A stretch of 64,000 bases of DNA from Martinezella dioscoreae (lineage in GTDB: Bacteria > Pseudomonadota > Alphaproteobacteria > Rhizobiales > Rhizobiaceae). Positions 1 through 8,922 of the stretch are shown here, piece after piece. Within the stretch, counting starts at the first letter, position 1. Each line of letters opens with the position of its first letter. The position numbers were made by a program, and so were the translations under genes. The notes under the pieces were generated by a model. That model ran no database searches. It saw nothing but the letters and a program-made list of their open reading frames with translations, and was not told the origin of the DNA. The DNA lies in NCBI RefSeq assembly GCF_009176305.1, contig NZ_BLAJ01000001.1, forward strand, positions 1,116,001 to 1,180,000, written 5' to 3'.

Positions 1-1833
1 GCCGACAAGCTCGACGCGGTACTGAAGGGTTCCGGCACGCCCGATCAGAAGGTCGAGGCCATGGGGCCGATCCTGCAGAGCTTCGTGAAGATCGAAGGCG
101 AGATGACGCTGCAATCGGCCAAGAACAGCGATACCGCCGCCGATCGTTTCGTCAGCCTCGACAAGATCATCGATGGCCAGAAGGAGCTTCTGGATCACGT
201 GGATCAGGCACTCGGTCTCGTCGATCGCCTGACCCTGCATGCCTCGCGTATGGAAAATGTCCGCGATGCTGCATCGCGCGAGCCAGTACTTGCGGACCTG
301 AAGGATTTGCAAAGCGTTGCTGCCAGGATTTCGGAACTTGGCCAGACCAACGCCACCATGCGTGATTTTTCCACTCACATGAAGCCGCTGATCGACGGCC
401 TGACCAGTGGATCGGCCGATCTGCTTCAGACGGCTGCCGACTGGAAGACGACGCGCGTTCAGTCCAATACCCTACTGGCCGATGCGATGACCTCGCTGCG
501 TGGCTTTGTCGCCCAGGCGCAGGAACTCGGCAAGGAAGACAGCGAGCGCTCGGCCAATGTCTCGGTCATCGCCATGATCGTCGGCACGCTGCTTGCCATC
601 ATCGGCGGCCTCATGCTGGTGGAAACCCTGCGCGGTCCGCTGAAGCGTGTCACCGATGTCATGACGCGCCTTGCCAGCGGCGACTTGGAAGTCGCGATCG
701 ACGGCCGCAATCGCGGAGACGAGATCGGCGACATGGTGCGCTCCGTCAGCGTCTTCCGCGATGCCGCGCTCGAAAATGTCCGGCTGGAGCGGGAGGCTGA
801 AAGCGCCCGTGCGCTCTCCGCCGAAGAGGCTGCCCGCCGCGCCGCCGAGCGCGCCCGCATCGAAGCCGAGCAGAAGCAGGCGCTCAATGCGCTGGCCGAT
901 GTTCTCGCCAAGCTTGCCGACGGCAATCTGGAGGAGAGCATGCGTGAGGATCTTTCCGCCGATTTCGTGGAAATGGCCTTCACCTATAATCATGCGGTCG
1001 AAGCTCTGCGCGAAACCCTGACGGACGTTCGCTATACGGCCGAGGAAATCAAGGGCGGCACCGGCAACCTTGCGATGTCGGCTGACGATCTGGCGCGGCG
1101 CACCGAACAGCAGGCAGCGGCCCTCGAAGAAAGCTCGCGGGCGCTGCATCGCCTCAGCGACGTCGTGCGTTCGACTGCCGATCGTGCACGGCAGACCGCA
1201 AGCTCCGTCAACGAGACGCAGGCTTATGCGACGCAATCGGGCGAAGTGGTTGCCAAGGCTGTGGGCGCCATGAGCGAGATCAATCGTTCCTCCGAGAAGA
1301 TCGCCACGATCATCGGCGTCATCGACGAGATCGCCTTCCAGACCAACCTCTTGGCGCTAAATGCAGGGGTCGAGGCAGCCCGTGCCGGCGAAGCGGGCCG
1401 CGGCTTTGCCGTCGTCGCCCAGGAGGTGCGCGAACTGGCGCAGCGCTGTGCCAATGCGGCGAAGGAGATCAAGGGCCTGATTTCGGCAAGTTCTGCCCAA
1501 GTGCAGAATGGCGTACATCTGGTCGAGCAGACCGGCGCGGCGCTGGCTGAGATCATCAACCATGTCACCGGCGTCCAGCGGCTCGTTGCCGATATTTCGT
1601 CTGCCACTACCGAGCAGTCGACCGGTATTGAGGAAGTGACCCGCGCCGTCTCTGAAGTCGAGCTGATCACGCAGCGCAACGCGGCCATGGTTGAGGAGAA
1701 CAATGCGGAGATCCACGGCCTTCGCCAACGGGTCGACATGCTGTCGGAAAAGATTGATCGCTTCCGCACCGGCGATAGCGAGGTGGAATATGCGAGCCAC
1801 AGCAGTACGGATGCGCGGTATCGCGCCGCATAA
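1..1833 (+). CDS. Methyl-accepting chemotaxis protein, 5' end outside the window
   Basis: This is a chemoreceptor that senses a periplasmic or membrane signal and controls the CheA kinase. The reading frame is open from base 1, so the annotated ATG at 61 is internal and the N-terminus with the first membrane segment is missing. What remains is a helical sensor region, a membrane segment (VIAMIVGTLLAIIGGLML, bases about 566-620), a HAMP linker, and a long cytoplasmic signalling coiled coil. The conserved hairpin tip is clear (DEIAFQTNLLALNAGVEAAR, then GEAGRGFAVVAQEVR). The C-terminus ends in RYRAA and has no CheR/CheB-tethering pentapeptide. A strong terminator follows at 1867, so it is the last gene of its transcript. 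The ligand cannot be told from sequence. Confidence 0.95.
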   Translation, partial: ADKLDAVLKGSGTPDQKVEAMGPILQSFVKIEGEMTLQSAKNSDTAADRFVSLDKIIDGQKELLDHVDQALGLVDRLTLHASRMENVRDAASREPVLADLKDLQSVAARISELGQTNATMRDFSTHMKPLIDGLTSGSADLLQTAADWKTTRVQSNTLLADAMTSLRGFVAQAQELGKEDSERSANVSVIAMIVGTLLAIIGGLMLVETLRGPLKRVTDVMTRLASGDLEVAIDGRNRGDEIGDMVRSVSVFRDAALENVRLEREAESARALSAEEAARRAAERARIEAEQKQALNALADVLAKLADGNLEESMREDLSADFVEMAFTYNHAVEALRETLTDVRYTAEEIKGGTGNLAMSADDLARRTEQQAAALEESSRALHRLSDVVRSTADRARQTASSVNETQAYATQSGEVVAKAVGAMSEINRSSEKIATIIGVIDEIAFQTNLLALNAGVEAARAGEAGRGFAVVAQEVRELAQRCANAAKEIKGLISASSAQVQNGVHLVEQTGAALAEIINHVTGVQRLVADISSATTEQSTGIEEVTRAVSEVELITQRNAAMVEENNAEIHGLRQRVDMLSEKIDRFRTGDSEVEYASHSSTDARYRAA

Positions 1834-1866
1834 AGCGGTGCTTTAGATAAGGCTAATAACCGATTG

Positions 1867-1896
1867 ATGCGCCGGGCTAATGGTTCGGCGCATTTT
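1867..1896 (+). terminator. Rho-independent terminator of the chemoreceptor gene
   Basis: A perfect 8-bp stem, ATGCGCCG (1867-1874) with CGGCGCAT (1886-1893), has an 11-base loop and runs into a TTTT tract. It lies 34 bases after the stop codon and before the convergent hydrolase gene. Confidence 0.8.
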
Positions 1897-1936
1897 GATT
1901 GAAGCTTACTGTCGCGATCACGGCGCCGTGGACGAA

Positions 1937-2689
1937 TTACCGGCCGAGATTCAGCGTTTCACCATCGGCGGGGATTAACAGGTGCGACGGATCGAGGCCG
2001 CTGGCCTCTGCGGTTTGGCGAAGATCCTGGCGTGTGACGGTCGCGTGATCGAGTGCTTCCATATGGGTTGCGACGATAGTCGCTTGCAGGGCGAGGCGGC
2101 TGACTTCGAGCGTCTGTTTGTCGTCCATGACGATCAGGTCGCCGTCCCAACGGGCGCCGCAGGAATGGGTGACGATAATATCGGGCGAGAATTCACGGAT
2201 CGTTTCGGCGACTGGAGGGTAAAGCACGGTATCGCCAGCCCAATAGACGGTGGGTTCGCCATCGGCCTCCAGCGTGAATCCGATGACCGGACCCATTTTT
2301 TCCACTACTGGCCCGACACCGTGGCTGCCCTGCCGGGGCGTGATTGTCAGCCCTTGCCAAGTGACCGATTGCGCGAGCGGAATGACATTTGTGAAGCCGG
2401 CGTCGCGGATACGTCCTTCGTCACCGGGTTGGCAAAGGATCGGCAATGTTTTCGGCACGCGCTCCTTGGCCACAGCATCGAAATGATCGGTATGCAGATG
2501 CGATACAATCACCAGCTCGACGCCCTGGAGAATGTCGTCGATCGAACGTGGCAGTTCCGTCATCGGATTGGGAGAGCGGCCAGTGAAGGACGGAAGACTA
2601 TGGCGCGGTGCAAAGTAAGGGTCGATCAGCAGCACATGGCCGCCATAGCTGATCTTCAGCGTCGCGTTGCGAATAAGCTCAAGCTGCAT
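1937..2689 (-). CDS. Metallo-beta-lactamase-fold hydrolase (UlaG/YtkL-like)
   Basis: This 250-residue cytoplasmic protein is a binuclear metal hydrolase. The metal-binding HLHTDHFD motif is at residues 64-71, preceded by the typical strand ISYGGHVLLIDPYF. Later metal-ligand blocks are GSHGVGP, WAGDTVLY and the C-terminal ATHMEALDH. The short, single-domain form resembles the UPF0173/UlaG group rather than glyoxalase II or RNase Z. It starts about 20 bases downstream of the moaA stop on the same strand, so the two may be cotranscribed, but nothing visible links its activity to molybdopterin synthesis. The substrate is unknown. Confidence 0.85.
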   Translation of the reverse strand: MQLELIRNATLKISYGGHVLLIDPYFAPRHSLPSFTGRSPNPMTELPRSIDDILQGVELVIVSHLHTDHFDAVAKERVPKTLPILCQPGDEGRIRDAGFTNVIPLAQSVTWQGLTITPRQGSHGVGPVVEKMGPVIGFTLEADGEPTVYWAGDTVLYPPVAETIREFSPDIIVTHSCGARWDGDLIVMDDKQTLEVSRLALQATIVATHMEALDHATVTRQDLRQTAEASGLDPSHLLIPADGETLNLGR

Positions 2690-2709
2690 GTAGATTGTCT
2701 CGATTTAAT

Positions 2710-3759
2710 TTAGCCGCCGGTAACGCTCATGTGGCGAGCAACCGCCGGGCGGTTGTGCGTGCGGTCGATGATGAAGTCATGACCTTTGGGCTTGCGGGTA
2801 ATGGCTTCATCGATTGCGGCGTGGAGCAGGGCGTCATCCTCGCTTGCGCGCAGCGCTGTGCGCAGGTCGGCCGCATCGTTCTGCCCCAGGCACATGTAAA
2901 GCGTGCCCGTGCAGGTGAGCCGCACGCGATTGCAGCTCTCGCAGAAATTATGGGTCATCGGCGTGATGAAGCCGAGGCGGCCGCCGGTCTCTGCGACTTC
3001 GACATAGCGGGCAGGGCCGCCCGTCTGGTAAGGGATGTCCGTCAGCGTGAACTGATCTTCGAGATCGGCGCGCAACTGGGAGAGCGGCAGATACTGGTCG
3101 GTGCGGTCTTCGTCGATCTCGCCCATGGGCATGGTCTCGATGACGGTCAGGTCCATGCCGCGACCATGCGCGAACCGCAGCAGGTCGGGAATTTCGGTAT
3201 CGTTGAAGCCTTTGAGCGCGACGGCATTCAGCTTGATCTTCAGGCCGGCCTTCTGCGCCGCGTCGATGCCTTCCATCACCTTGGAGAAATCTCCCCAGCG
3301 GGTGATCGTACGGAATTTATCAGGATCCAAAGTATCGAGCGACACGTTGATGCGCCGGACGCCGCTATCGTAAAGTTCTTCGGCATGGCGGGCGAGCTGA
3401 GAACCGTTGGTCGTCAGGGTCAATTCGTCGAGTGCCCCATTTTTCACGCTCTCGCCGAGTTTGCGGACCAGAAACATGATATTCTTGCGCACCAGAGGTT
3501 CGCCGCCGGTAAGCCTGATCTTGCGCACGCCCTTGGTGATGAAGGCGGAACAGAGCCGGTCGAGTTCTTCCAGCGTCAGCAGATCCTTCTTGGGCAGGAA
3601 GGTCATGTGTTCGGCCATGCAGTAGGTGCAGCGGAAATCGCAGCGATCGGTGACGGAAACGCGCAAATAGGTGACCGTGCGCCCGAAAGGGTCAATCATC
3701 GGGCTTCTATCCGCTGCCAGCGGCGAGGCGCCGCCTATCGTACCGACAATGCTGTTCAC
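2710..3759 (-). CDS. moaA: GTP 3',8-cyclase MoaA (molybdopterin cofactor synthesis)
   Basis: Radical-SAM enzyme that converts GTP to 3',8-cyclo-7,8-dihydro-GTP in the first step of molybdenum cofactor synthesis. The N-terminal 4Fe-4S motif is CDFRCTYC with cysteines at residues 40, 44 and 47. The SAM-binding GGEP motif ([10 protein letters not shown]) follows. The second, substrate-side cluster is in [15 protein letters not shown]. The protein ends in the conserved Gly-Gly tail needed by this family (SVTGG). At 349 residues it is full length. It is divergent from the DUF971 gene. No molybdenum-cofactor riboswitch was recognised in the 133-bp gap upstream. Confidence 0.96.
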   Translation of the reverse strand: MNSIVGTIGGASPLAADRSPMIDPFGRTVTYLRVSVTDRCDFRCTYCMAEHMTFLPKKDLLTLEELDRLCSAFITKGVRKIRLTGGEPLVRKNIMFLVRKLGESVKNGALDELTLTTNGSQLARHAEELYDSGVRRINVSLDTLDPDKFRTITRWGDFSKVMEGIDAAQKAGLKIKLNAVALKGFNDTEIPDLLRFAHGRGMDLTVIETMPMGEIDEDRTDQYLPLSQLRADLEDQFTLTDIPYQTGGPARYVEVAETGGRLGFITPMTHNFCESCNRVRLTCTGTLYMCLGQNDAADLRTALRASEDDALLHAAIDEAITRKPKGHDFIIDRTHNRPAVARHMSVTGG

Positions 3760-3892
3760 TCAAATCTCCATCACGCTGCTAATGTGTGCATAGGCGATTG
3801 TTGCGTCAAGGAAAATGACTTTCAATTATACTTGCGTGTGGAGCTGTGGCGGCATAATTCTCGAAAACACACTGAAAGGCATGGGAAAATCG

Positions 3893-4267
3893 ATGAGTGA
3901 CGTTTGGCCGACCGAATTGCGGGTCTCGAAGGATCGCCGTCACCTCATCGTGACGTTCGATAACGGCGCGAGCTTTAACTTGCCGGCCGAGATGCTGCGG
4001 GTGCTGTCCCCCTCCGCCGAGGTCCAGGGACATGGGCCGGGACAAAAGGTTACCGTGCCGGGCAAGCGCAATGTCGGCATCATGTCCATGACGCCGACCG
4101 GCAACTATGCCGTTCGCATCGGGTTCGACGACATGCACGATACCGGCATTTTCACATGGTCCTATCTGCGCGAGCTTGGAGAAAGGGGCCAGGAGCTTTT
4201 CGCGGCCTATGAGGCTGAGCTGAAAGAAAAGGGTCTCAGCCGCGACCCGGCTGGAAGGTCGCACTAG
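3893..4267 (+). CDS. DUF971 domain protein (gamma-butyrobetaine hydroxylase N-terminal-like)
   Basis: A 124-residue single-domain protein beginning MSDVWPTELRVSKDRR. It matches the DUF971 fold, which occurs alone or at the N-terminus of gamma-butyrobetaine hydroxylases and as an appendage of Mrp/ApbC iron-sulfur carrier proteins. Recognisable blocks are the opening W-P-E-R strand, LPAEMLRVLSPSAEVQGHG and the closing HDTGIFTWSYLREL. Start choice: the frame is open from 3815, but the family N-terminus fits the ATG at 3893; 3881 is the alternative. It is divergent from moaA, whose product needs iron-sulfur clusters. A role in cluster handling is an inference from domain associations only. Confidence 0.85.
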   Translation: MSDVWPTELRVSKDRRHLIVTFDNGASFNLPAEMLRVLSPSAEVQGHGPGQKVTVPGKRNVGIMSMTPTGNYAVRIGFDDMHDTGIFTWSYLRELGERGQELFAAYEAELKEKGLSRDPAGRSH

Positions 4268-4298
4268 CAAACTCCGATAACGGATAGGGGGCGTAAGC

Positions 4299-5498
4299 AT
4301 GATCCTTGGGGGTAGGGAAAACTGGCTTCGCGCCAAGGGCAGCAAGAACGAGAGCAAGGTTTCCTTCGTCGAGCTGTTTTTCGATCTGGTTTTCGTTTTC
4401 TCGATCTCGCAGCTTGCGCATGCGCTGGCCGAGCATTTCACCCCATTGGGAGCGCTCGAAGCCATCATGCTGATCTTTGCAGTGTGGTGGGTCTGGATTT
4501 TCACGGCGTGGGTCACGAACTGGCTCGATCCCGACCGCATGCCGGTGCGTATCATGCTGTTTACGCTGATGTTTGCGGGACTTATCCTCTCCGCCGCTAT
4601 TCCCGAGGCTTTTGGCGAGAAAGCGATTTTCTTTGCCGGCGCCTACGTCTTCATGCAGGTCGGGCGCTCGCTGTTCACAGTCTACGCTCTCAAGAATGCC
4701 AGCGCGGCCAACCATCGCAATTTCCTGCGGATCACCTGCTGGCTCGTCCTGTCCGGCATTTTCTGGATTTCAGGCGCGCTGATCGAAGGCGATGCTCTTA
4801 TTGTGCTTTGGCTGATCGCTCTCGTCATCGAATATTCGGCCCCTGCGCTCGGCTTCCGGGTGCCTGGGCTTGGCAAATCGACGCCGGCGGACTGGAATGT
4901 GTCGGGCGCGCATCTGGCCGAACGTTGCGCGCTCTTCGTTATCATTTGCCTCGGCGAAGCAGTGCTGCAGGCTGGCAAAACCTTTGCCGAGCAGCCGGTT
5001 ACGCCGTTGATCGTGGCGGTGTTTATCACCGCCTTCGTCGGCACGGTTGCGCTGTGGTGGATTTATTTTCAGTTTGGGCATGAAAGGGCGGCTCATCGCA
5101 TCGAGCATGACGACATGCCGGGTAGTCTCGCGCGGCAGGCGTTTACCTATGCGCATATTCCCATCCTCGCCGGCATTATCCTGAGCGTCGTCGGAGATGA
5201 ATTTCTCTTTGCTCATCCACATGATGCCGCCGACATGCACGCTGCAGCCGCGCTACTCGGCGGACCGGCGGTCTTTCTCCTTGGAAATCTCTGGTTCAAA
5301 GGGGTAACCACCGGCCGGCCGCCGCTATCGCATATGGCGGGGCTTGTTGGGCTGGCGCTGTTGCTGCTTACCTTGCCGATGGTTGTGGTCTATCAGCTCG
5401 GCATCCTCGCCACGGCCGTACTCGTCGTCGTTGCGATCTGGGAATTCGCCTCGCTGAACCGGGTCGTTCCTTCGGCGCGCTCAGCCGGCGATCATTGA
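4299..5498 (+). CDS. Low temperature requirement protein A (LtrA) family membrane protein
   Basis: A 399-residue polytopic inner-membrane protein with about ten or eleven hydrophobic segments. The LtrA family hallmark near the N-terminus is present (VSFVELFFDLVFVFSISQLA, residues about 17-36), followed by WWVWIFTAWVTNWLDPDRMP. The family was named for a Listeria mutant unable to grow in the cold, but the biochemical function is not established. It lies 31 bases after the DUF971 gene and may be cotranscribed with it. Its last seven bases overlap the 3' end of the convergent marR gene. Confidence 0.9.
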   Translation: MILGGRENWLRAKGSKNESKVSFVELFFDLVFVFSISQLAHALAEHFTPLGALEAIMLIFAVWWVWIFTAWVTNWLDPDRMPVRIMLFTLMFAGLILSAAIPEAFGEKAIFFAGAYVFMQVGRSLFTVYALKNASAANHRNFLRITCWLVLSGIFWISGALIEGDALIVLWLIALVIEYSAPALGFRVPGLGKSTPADWNVSGAHLAERCALFVIICLGEAVLQAGKTFAEQPVTPLIVAVFITAFVGTVALWWIYFQFGHERAAHRIEHDDMPGSLARQAFTYAHIPILAGIILSVVGDEFLFAHPHDAADMHAAAALLGGPAVFLLGNLWFKGVTTGRPPLSHMAGLVGLALLLLTLPMVVVYQLGILATAVLVVVAIWEFASLNRVVPSARSAGDH

Positions 5499-5977
5499 TC
5501 GCCAGCAAGCTCCAGCGGTTCACGTTCTTCCTGTAGCAGGAGACTGACGACGCGTTCCATATGCACGGTGATCGCTTCACACTCTTCGATCGGCGCATCC
5601 GAGAGCATCCGGTCGATGAGCGCAGTCTGGATGATCATGGCTTCCTCGGTTACACGGCGCCCTTCCTCCGTCAGGTAGAGGCGGAGCACGCGTTTGTCCT
5701 GCTTGTCGCCGCGCCGTTCGATCAGCCCCCGCTTTTCCATCTGCGGCAGCAACATGCTCATGTTGGAGCGGCCGACCAATAGCTTGCGGGCGAGTTCCTG
5801 CTGGGAAATGCCTTCAAAGCGAAACAGGTTGACGAGAATGTCGAGGTGCGGCGGCTTGATGTCGAGATGCGCCAATGCCCGTCCGAGTGATTGTTGCATC
5901 AGCTGGCAGGCGCGCGCCACGGCGATCCAGCTTCGAAAACGCGGATGGTCCCAGGGAAGGGGTTGATTTTTGTTCAT
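5492..5977 (-). CDS. MarR family transcriptional regulator
   Basis: A 161-residue dimeric winged-helix regulator. The DNA-binding region runs through ISQQELARKLLVGRSNMSMLLPQMEKRGLIERR, followed by the wing with the family's D-x-R pattern (GDKQDKRVLRLYLTEEG). MarR proteins usually repress their own gene and a divergent neighbour and are released by small phenolic or lipophilic ligands. Here the divergent neighbour is an alpha/beta hydrolase only 45 bp away, and two tandem TGTTCA-type sites occupy the gap. The ligand is unknown. Confidence 0.93.
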   Translation of the reverse strand: MNKNQPLPWDHPRFRSWIAVARACQLMQQSLGRALAHLDIKPPHLDILVNLFRFEGISQQELARKLLVGRSNMSMLLPQMEKRGLIERRGDKQDKRVLRLYLTEEGRRVTEEAMIIQTALIDRMLSDAPIEECEAITVHMERVVSLLLQEEREPLELAGDQ

Positions 5978-6006
5978 CGTTGTACTTTATTGTTCATAGT
6001 TGAACA
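5971..6006. promoter_or_regulatory. Candidate MarR operator: tandem TGTTCA sites
   Basis: The gap between marR and the hydrolase contains a perfect inverted repeat TGTTCATAGTTGAACA (5991-6006; 6-bp arms, 4-bp spacer). A degenerate copy, TGTTCATCGTTGTACT (5971-5986), lies exactly 20 bp upstream, about two helical turns, and overlaps the marR start codon. Size and placement suit a MarR dimer site with cooperative binding. That the neighbouring MarR binds here is inferred. Confidence 0.6.
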
Positions 6007-6022
6007 TTATCGGATTCCCACT

Positions 6023-6988
6023 ATGCCATCCTTTGCGCTCAAGGTCACCCGGTCGAGTCTCGCCGGTCTCGAAAGGCTGTCTCCGCGGCTCGCCGGCAAG
6101 GCGGCTTTCCGGCTTTTCTGTCTGACGCCTTCGCGTCGCCCACGCGGCTCGAAGGCCAAGGCGGCGCATATGGAAGGCAGGCAGCGTCTTCTCGCAGCAG
6201 AGCAGGTGATGCTGCCGCTTCCGGGCGGCCGTGCCATGGCCTACCGCTTCAACGGCGGAGCCAAGGGAACGCGCAAGCGCTATCTCGTGGTCCATGGCTG
6301 GGGTTCCAGCAGTGAATACATGTCCGAACTGGCCGCATTCCTTGCCGACGATGGAGCGGAGGTGATCTCGCTCGATCTTCCCGGGCATGGTCGCTCAGGC
6401 GGGCGGTTCTTGAATGTGCGTTTGGCCGTCTCCGCCATTGCCGCGGCGTCGGCCCGTTTCGGAGCCTTCGATGCCGCGATCGGACATTCTTTCGGCGGCG
6501 CATCGCTGACGCTGGCATCTGCAGGCTTTCTGCCTGGCATCGAACCGATTCGGCCAGGCAAACTGGTGTTGATCGGCGCGCCGAGCGCCATGGGCTGGCT
6601 GTTTAAGGATTTCGGCCGCCTGATGCGACTTGGACCAGCGACGCAGGCGGCCCTGGAAGACGAGGTTCGCCTGGTAACGGGCAGGACGCTCGCTTCCTAT
6701 GACCAGAAGCGCGACCGGCTCGATCCGAGCCGGCCAGTTCTTGTCATCCACGCCGAGGATGATAAGGAAGTGAGCGCCGATCACGCGCGCGGCTATGCCG
6801 CCGAGGGCGCGCATGTCCGTATCTTCTGGGCCAACGGTTTCGGGCACCGGCGCATTGTGAGTGCTGCACCCGTGCTTGACGCCATCCAGAGCTTCCTTGC
6901 CGAAGATATCGAGGAGGAAAATCCGCTCGAAAATCATGACGGGACGGTGCTATCGTTCTACCGAACTCCGCTGCGTCGCTCGTCATAA
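6023..6988 (+). CDS. Alpha/beta hydrolase
   Basis: A 321-residue serine hydrolase. The oxyanion-hole block is VVHGWGSSSEYM, the nucleophile elbow is GHSFGGAS, the acid is probably the first Asp of HAEDDKEV, and the catalytic His lies in GFGHRR near the C-terminus. The ORF is open from 5891, but the upstream part overlaps the marR gene and its operator, so the ATG at 6023 (MPSFALKVTRSSLAG) is preferred. The N-terminal about 50 residues are basic and have no signal peptide. Divergent pairing with a MarR gene suggests induction by an ester or lipophilic compound, but the substrate is not predictable. Confidence 0.88.
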   Translation: MPSFALKVTRSSLAGLERLSPRLAGKAAFRLFCLTPSRRPRGSKAKAAHMEGRQRLLAAEQVMLPLPGGRAMAYRFNGGAKGTRKRYLVVHGWGSSSEYMSELAAFLADDGAEVISLDLPGHGRSGGRFLNVRLAVSAIAAASARFGAFDAAIGHSFGGASLTLASAGFLPGIEPIRPGKLVLIGAPSAMGWLFKDFGRLMRLGPATQAALEDEVRLVTGRTLASYDQKRDRLDPSRPVLVIHAEDDKEVSADHARGYAAEGAHVRIFWANGFGHRRIVSAAPVLDAIQSFLAEDIEEENPLENHDGTVLSFYRTPLRRSS

Positions 6989-7044
6989 CGATGTCTGCGC
7001 TGCCTCGGATCTGAGTGGATTGCCATAGAGAAGCGTGAGGCCGC

Positions 7045-7653
7045 ATGCACATCGTCACATCCGTCGAGGAACTGAAGCAGCTCTATGGCGACGCCGGCGA
7101 AGCGTCGATCACGAAGGTAACGAGTGTCCTGACACCACTTTATCGCCGGATGATCGAAGTATCGCCCTTCATGGCTCTGGCAACGGTCGGGCCTGAGGGG
7201 CTTGATTGTTCACCGCGCGGCGACTTGGGTGGAGTCGTTCGCGTGGAGGATGAGAAGACCCTGCATCTGCCGGATTGGCGCGGCAACAATCGCGTCGACT
7301 CTCTTGCGAATATCGTGCGCGATCCGCGCATAGCGCTGATGTTTCTCATCCCGGGATCGAATACGACGATGCGGCTCAACGGTCGGGCTGTCGTCTCGAT
7401 CGAGCCAGCATTGCTCGACAGTTTCGAGATGGATGGGAAGCATCCGCGCTGCGTTGTCGTCATCACGATTGAGGAAGTCTATTTCCAGTGCGCGCGAGCG
7501 GTGATGCGGGCCGAGCTGTGGAATGCGGAACGGTTCGTCGATCCGGCAAGTCTGCCGAGTCCAGGCATGATGCTCAAGGCTGCAAAGGCCGATTTCGATC
7601 AGGAAACCTATGACCGCGAGGCGCCGGCGCGGGCCGCCAAGACGCTTTGGTAA
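7045..7653 (+). CDS. Pyridoxamine 5'-phosphate oxidase-like FMN-binding protein
   Basis: A 202-residue split-barrel flavoprotein. The core is FMALATVGPEGLDCSPRGDLGGVVRV, then LHLPDWRGNNRVDSLANI and DPRIALMFLIPG, the pattern of the MSMEG_1061-type PPOX subgroup rather than true PdxH. Such proteins bind FMN or F420 and usually act as small-molecule reductases or oxidases. True pyridoxine oxidase is unlikely because the PdxH C-terminal signature is missing. It lies 56 bases after the hydrolase gene on the same strand and may share its transcript. Confidence 0.85.
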   Translation: MHIVTSVEELKQLYGDAGEASITKVTSVLTPLYRRMIEVSPFMALATVGPEGLDCSPRGDLGGVVRVEDEKTLHLPDWRGNNRVDSLANIVRDPRIALMFLIPGSNTTMRLNGRAVVSIEPALLDSFEMDGKHPRCVVVITIEEVYFQCARAVMRAELWNAERFVDPASLPSPGMMLKAAKADFDQETYDREAPARAAKTLW

Positions 7654-7658
7654 ACAAG

Positions 7659-7691
7659 CCGCCGGCATGCCTGGGAAAGCAGCGCCGGCGG
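7659..7691. terminator. Inverted repeat between convergent genes, probable bidirectional terminator
   Basis: A perfect 8-bp stem, CCGCCGGC (7659-7666) with GCCGGCGG (7684-7691), sits in the 54-bp gap between the PPOX gene and the convergent GGDEF gene. The T-tract on either strand is weak (TTGGTT on the plus strand), so it may stop transcription poorly or protect mRNA ends. Confidence 0.5.
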
Positions 7692-7707
7692 TTGGTTGGC
7701 TTCGCTT

Positions 7708-8775
7708 CTAATTCTTGTAGATGAGCCAACTTTTGGTGAAATCCTTCTGCATGCCGTCCTGATAGACGCTGCTGCAATTGCGGCCGGCATTCTTGGCGCA
7801 GTAGAGCGCCAGATCGGCCTTGTTATACAGCTCTCCCGAATCGGCTGCTTCCGAAGCCATGCAGATGCCGAGGGAGAGGGTGATCGGACCATAATCGACC
7901 CTGGTGCGCGAATTCTTGAACGGCGTCGCTTCCAAGGTGCGACGTACCCGTTCGCAGACCGTCGTAACGTCTTCGATGCTGGTGGCTTCCAGAATGAGAG
8001 CGAATTCCTCGCCGCCGACGCGGGCGACAAAAACATCGCGCCGGACATTGGTGCGGATGATGGAGGCGACGGTGGCGAGAATCTTGTCGCCGACCGGATG
8101 GCCGAAAGTGTCGTTGATCCGCTTGAAATGATCGATATCGGCAAGCACCAGAGCTGTCGTCGGCCTGGTCAGCTGATTGTCGAAGATCGAGACCAGCCGG
8201 TCCTCGAAGGCGCGACGATTGGAAAGCCGGGTCAGTGCGTCGGTATTGGCGATGCGCTTATATTCGTCCAGTTCCTTGCGAACCAGCTCCATTTCCTGGC
8301 TCCGCTGGACGACGTTCTCGACCGTCTTTTCACCATGAGCCATGGTGTCGCCTGTCGCTGCGGCGAGCATGTCGATGGCGCCGCGCAGCAGTTCGGCGCT
8401 GTTGTGGCTCCTCGAACTTATGCTCTCACAGGTCTCGCCAAGCAGGCGATTGTAGCTTTGGAGCGTCGTTTGTTCCTGGCGCAGGGCGCGCAGGACGGCA
8501 TCGAGTTCGGTGGTCAGACGGGTATGCGCATCGTCGAAGACACGACCCGCGTGATGCGGAAAATATTTGGCTCCGATGTCGTCCAGCTCTTCCTGGGTGG
8601 CGCTCTTGCCGAGGGCTGCCAGTTCACGGGTGAGAGCGAGATTGGAGCCTATATAAGCTTCATAGAAAAGTTCGTAATTGCGCGGAATAGGTGCGATCCC
8701 CATGGATCGCATGGCGTATGTAATCTGCCCTGCCACGTCGGGAATTTGCGCCTTGGGCGCAATCGCCGTACTCAT
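7708..8775 (-). CDS. Diguanylate cyclase (GGDEF) with an N-terminal helical domain
   Basis: A 355-residue soluble protein that probably makes cyclic di-GMP. The C-terminal GGDEF domain is complete: TDALTRLSNRRAFEDRL, ADIDHFKRINDTFGHPVGD, and the active-site loop RVGGEEF. No RxxD inhibitory site precedes the active-site loop at the usual spacing. The first about 170 residues have no membrane segment and are mostly helical (PRNYELFYEAYIGSN, SQEMELVRKELDEYKRIAN), ending in a coiled coil that joins the GGDEF domain. This N-terminal type recurs in rhizobial GGDEF proteins, but its ligand is not known to me. There is no EAL domain. Confidence 0.93.
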   Translation of the reverse strand: MSTAIAPKAQIPDVAGQITYAMRSMGIAPIPRNYELFYEAYIGSNLALTRELAALGKSATQEELDDIGAKYFPHHAGRVFDDAHTRLTTELDAVLRALRQEQTTLQSYNRLLGETCESISSRSHNSAELLRGAIDMLAAATGDTMAHGEKTVENVVQRSQEMELVRKELDEYKRIANTDALTRLSNRRAFEDRLVSIFDNQLTRPTTALVLADIDHFKRINDTFGHPVGDKILATVASIIRTNVRRDVFVARVGGEEFALILEATSIEDVTTVCERVRRTLEATPFKNSRTRVDYGPITLSLGICMASEAADSGELYNKADLALYCAKNAGRNCSSVYQDGMQKDFTKSWLIYKN

Positions 8776-8922
8776 CGTGAGCTCCGTAACATGTATTGGT
8801 TAAATCCCTTCTTTATCTATGCAAAGATTCTTTGAGAAAATATTAAGGACGTGATTGTGAAAAATCCTCTGTGATTACGGTTTTATTCGGAAATAATTAC
8901 AATTGAAGGATGGTTTTACAGA

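Noticed and set aside
2695..3900. 401-codon plus-strand frame opposite moaA
   Set aside because: Antisense shadow of moaA, whose cluster motifs are unambiguous; the plus-strand product is His/Arg/Ala-rich with no domain.
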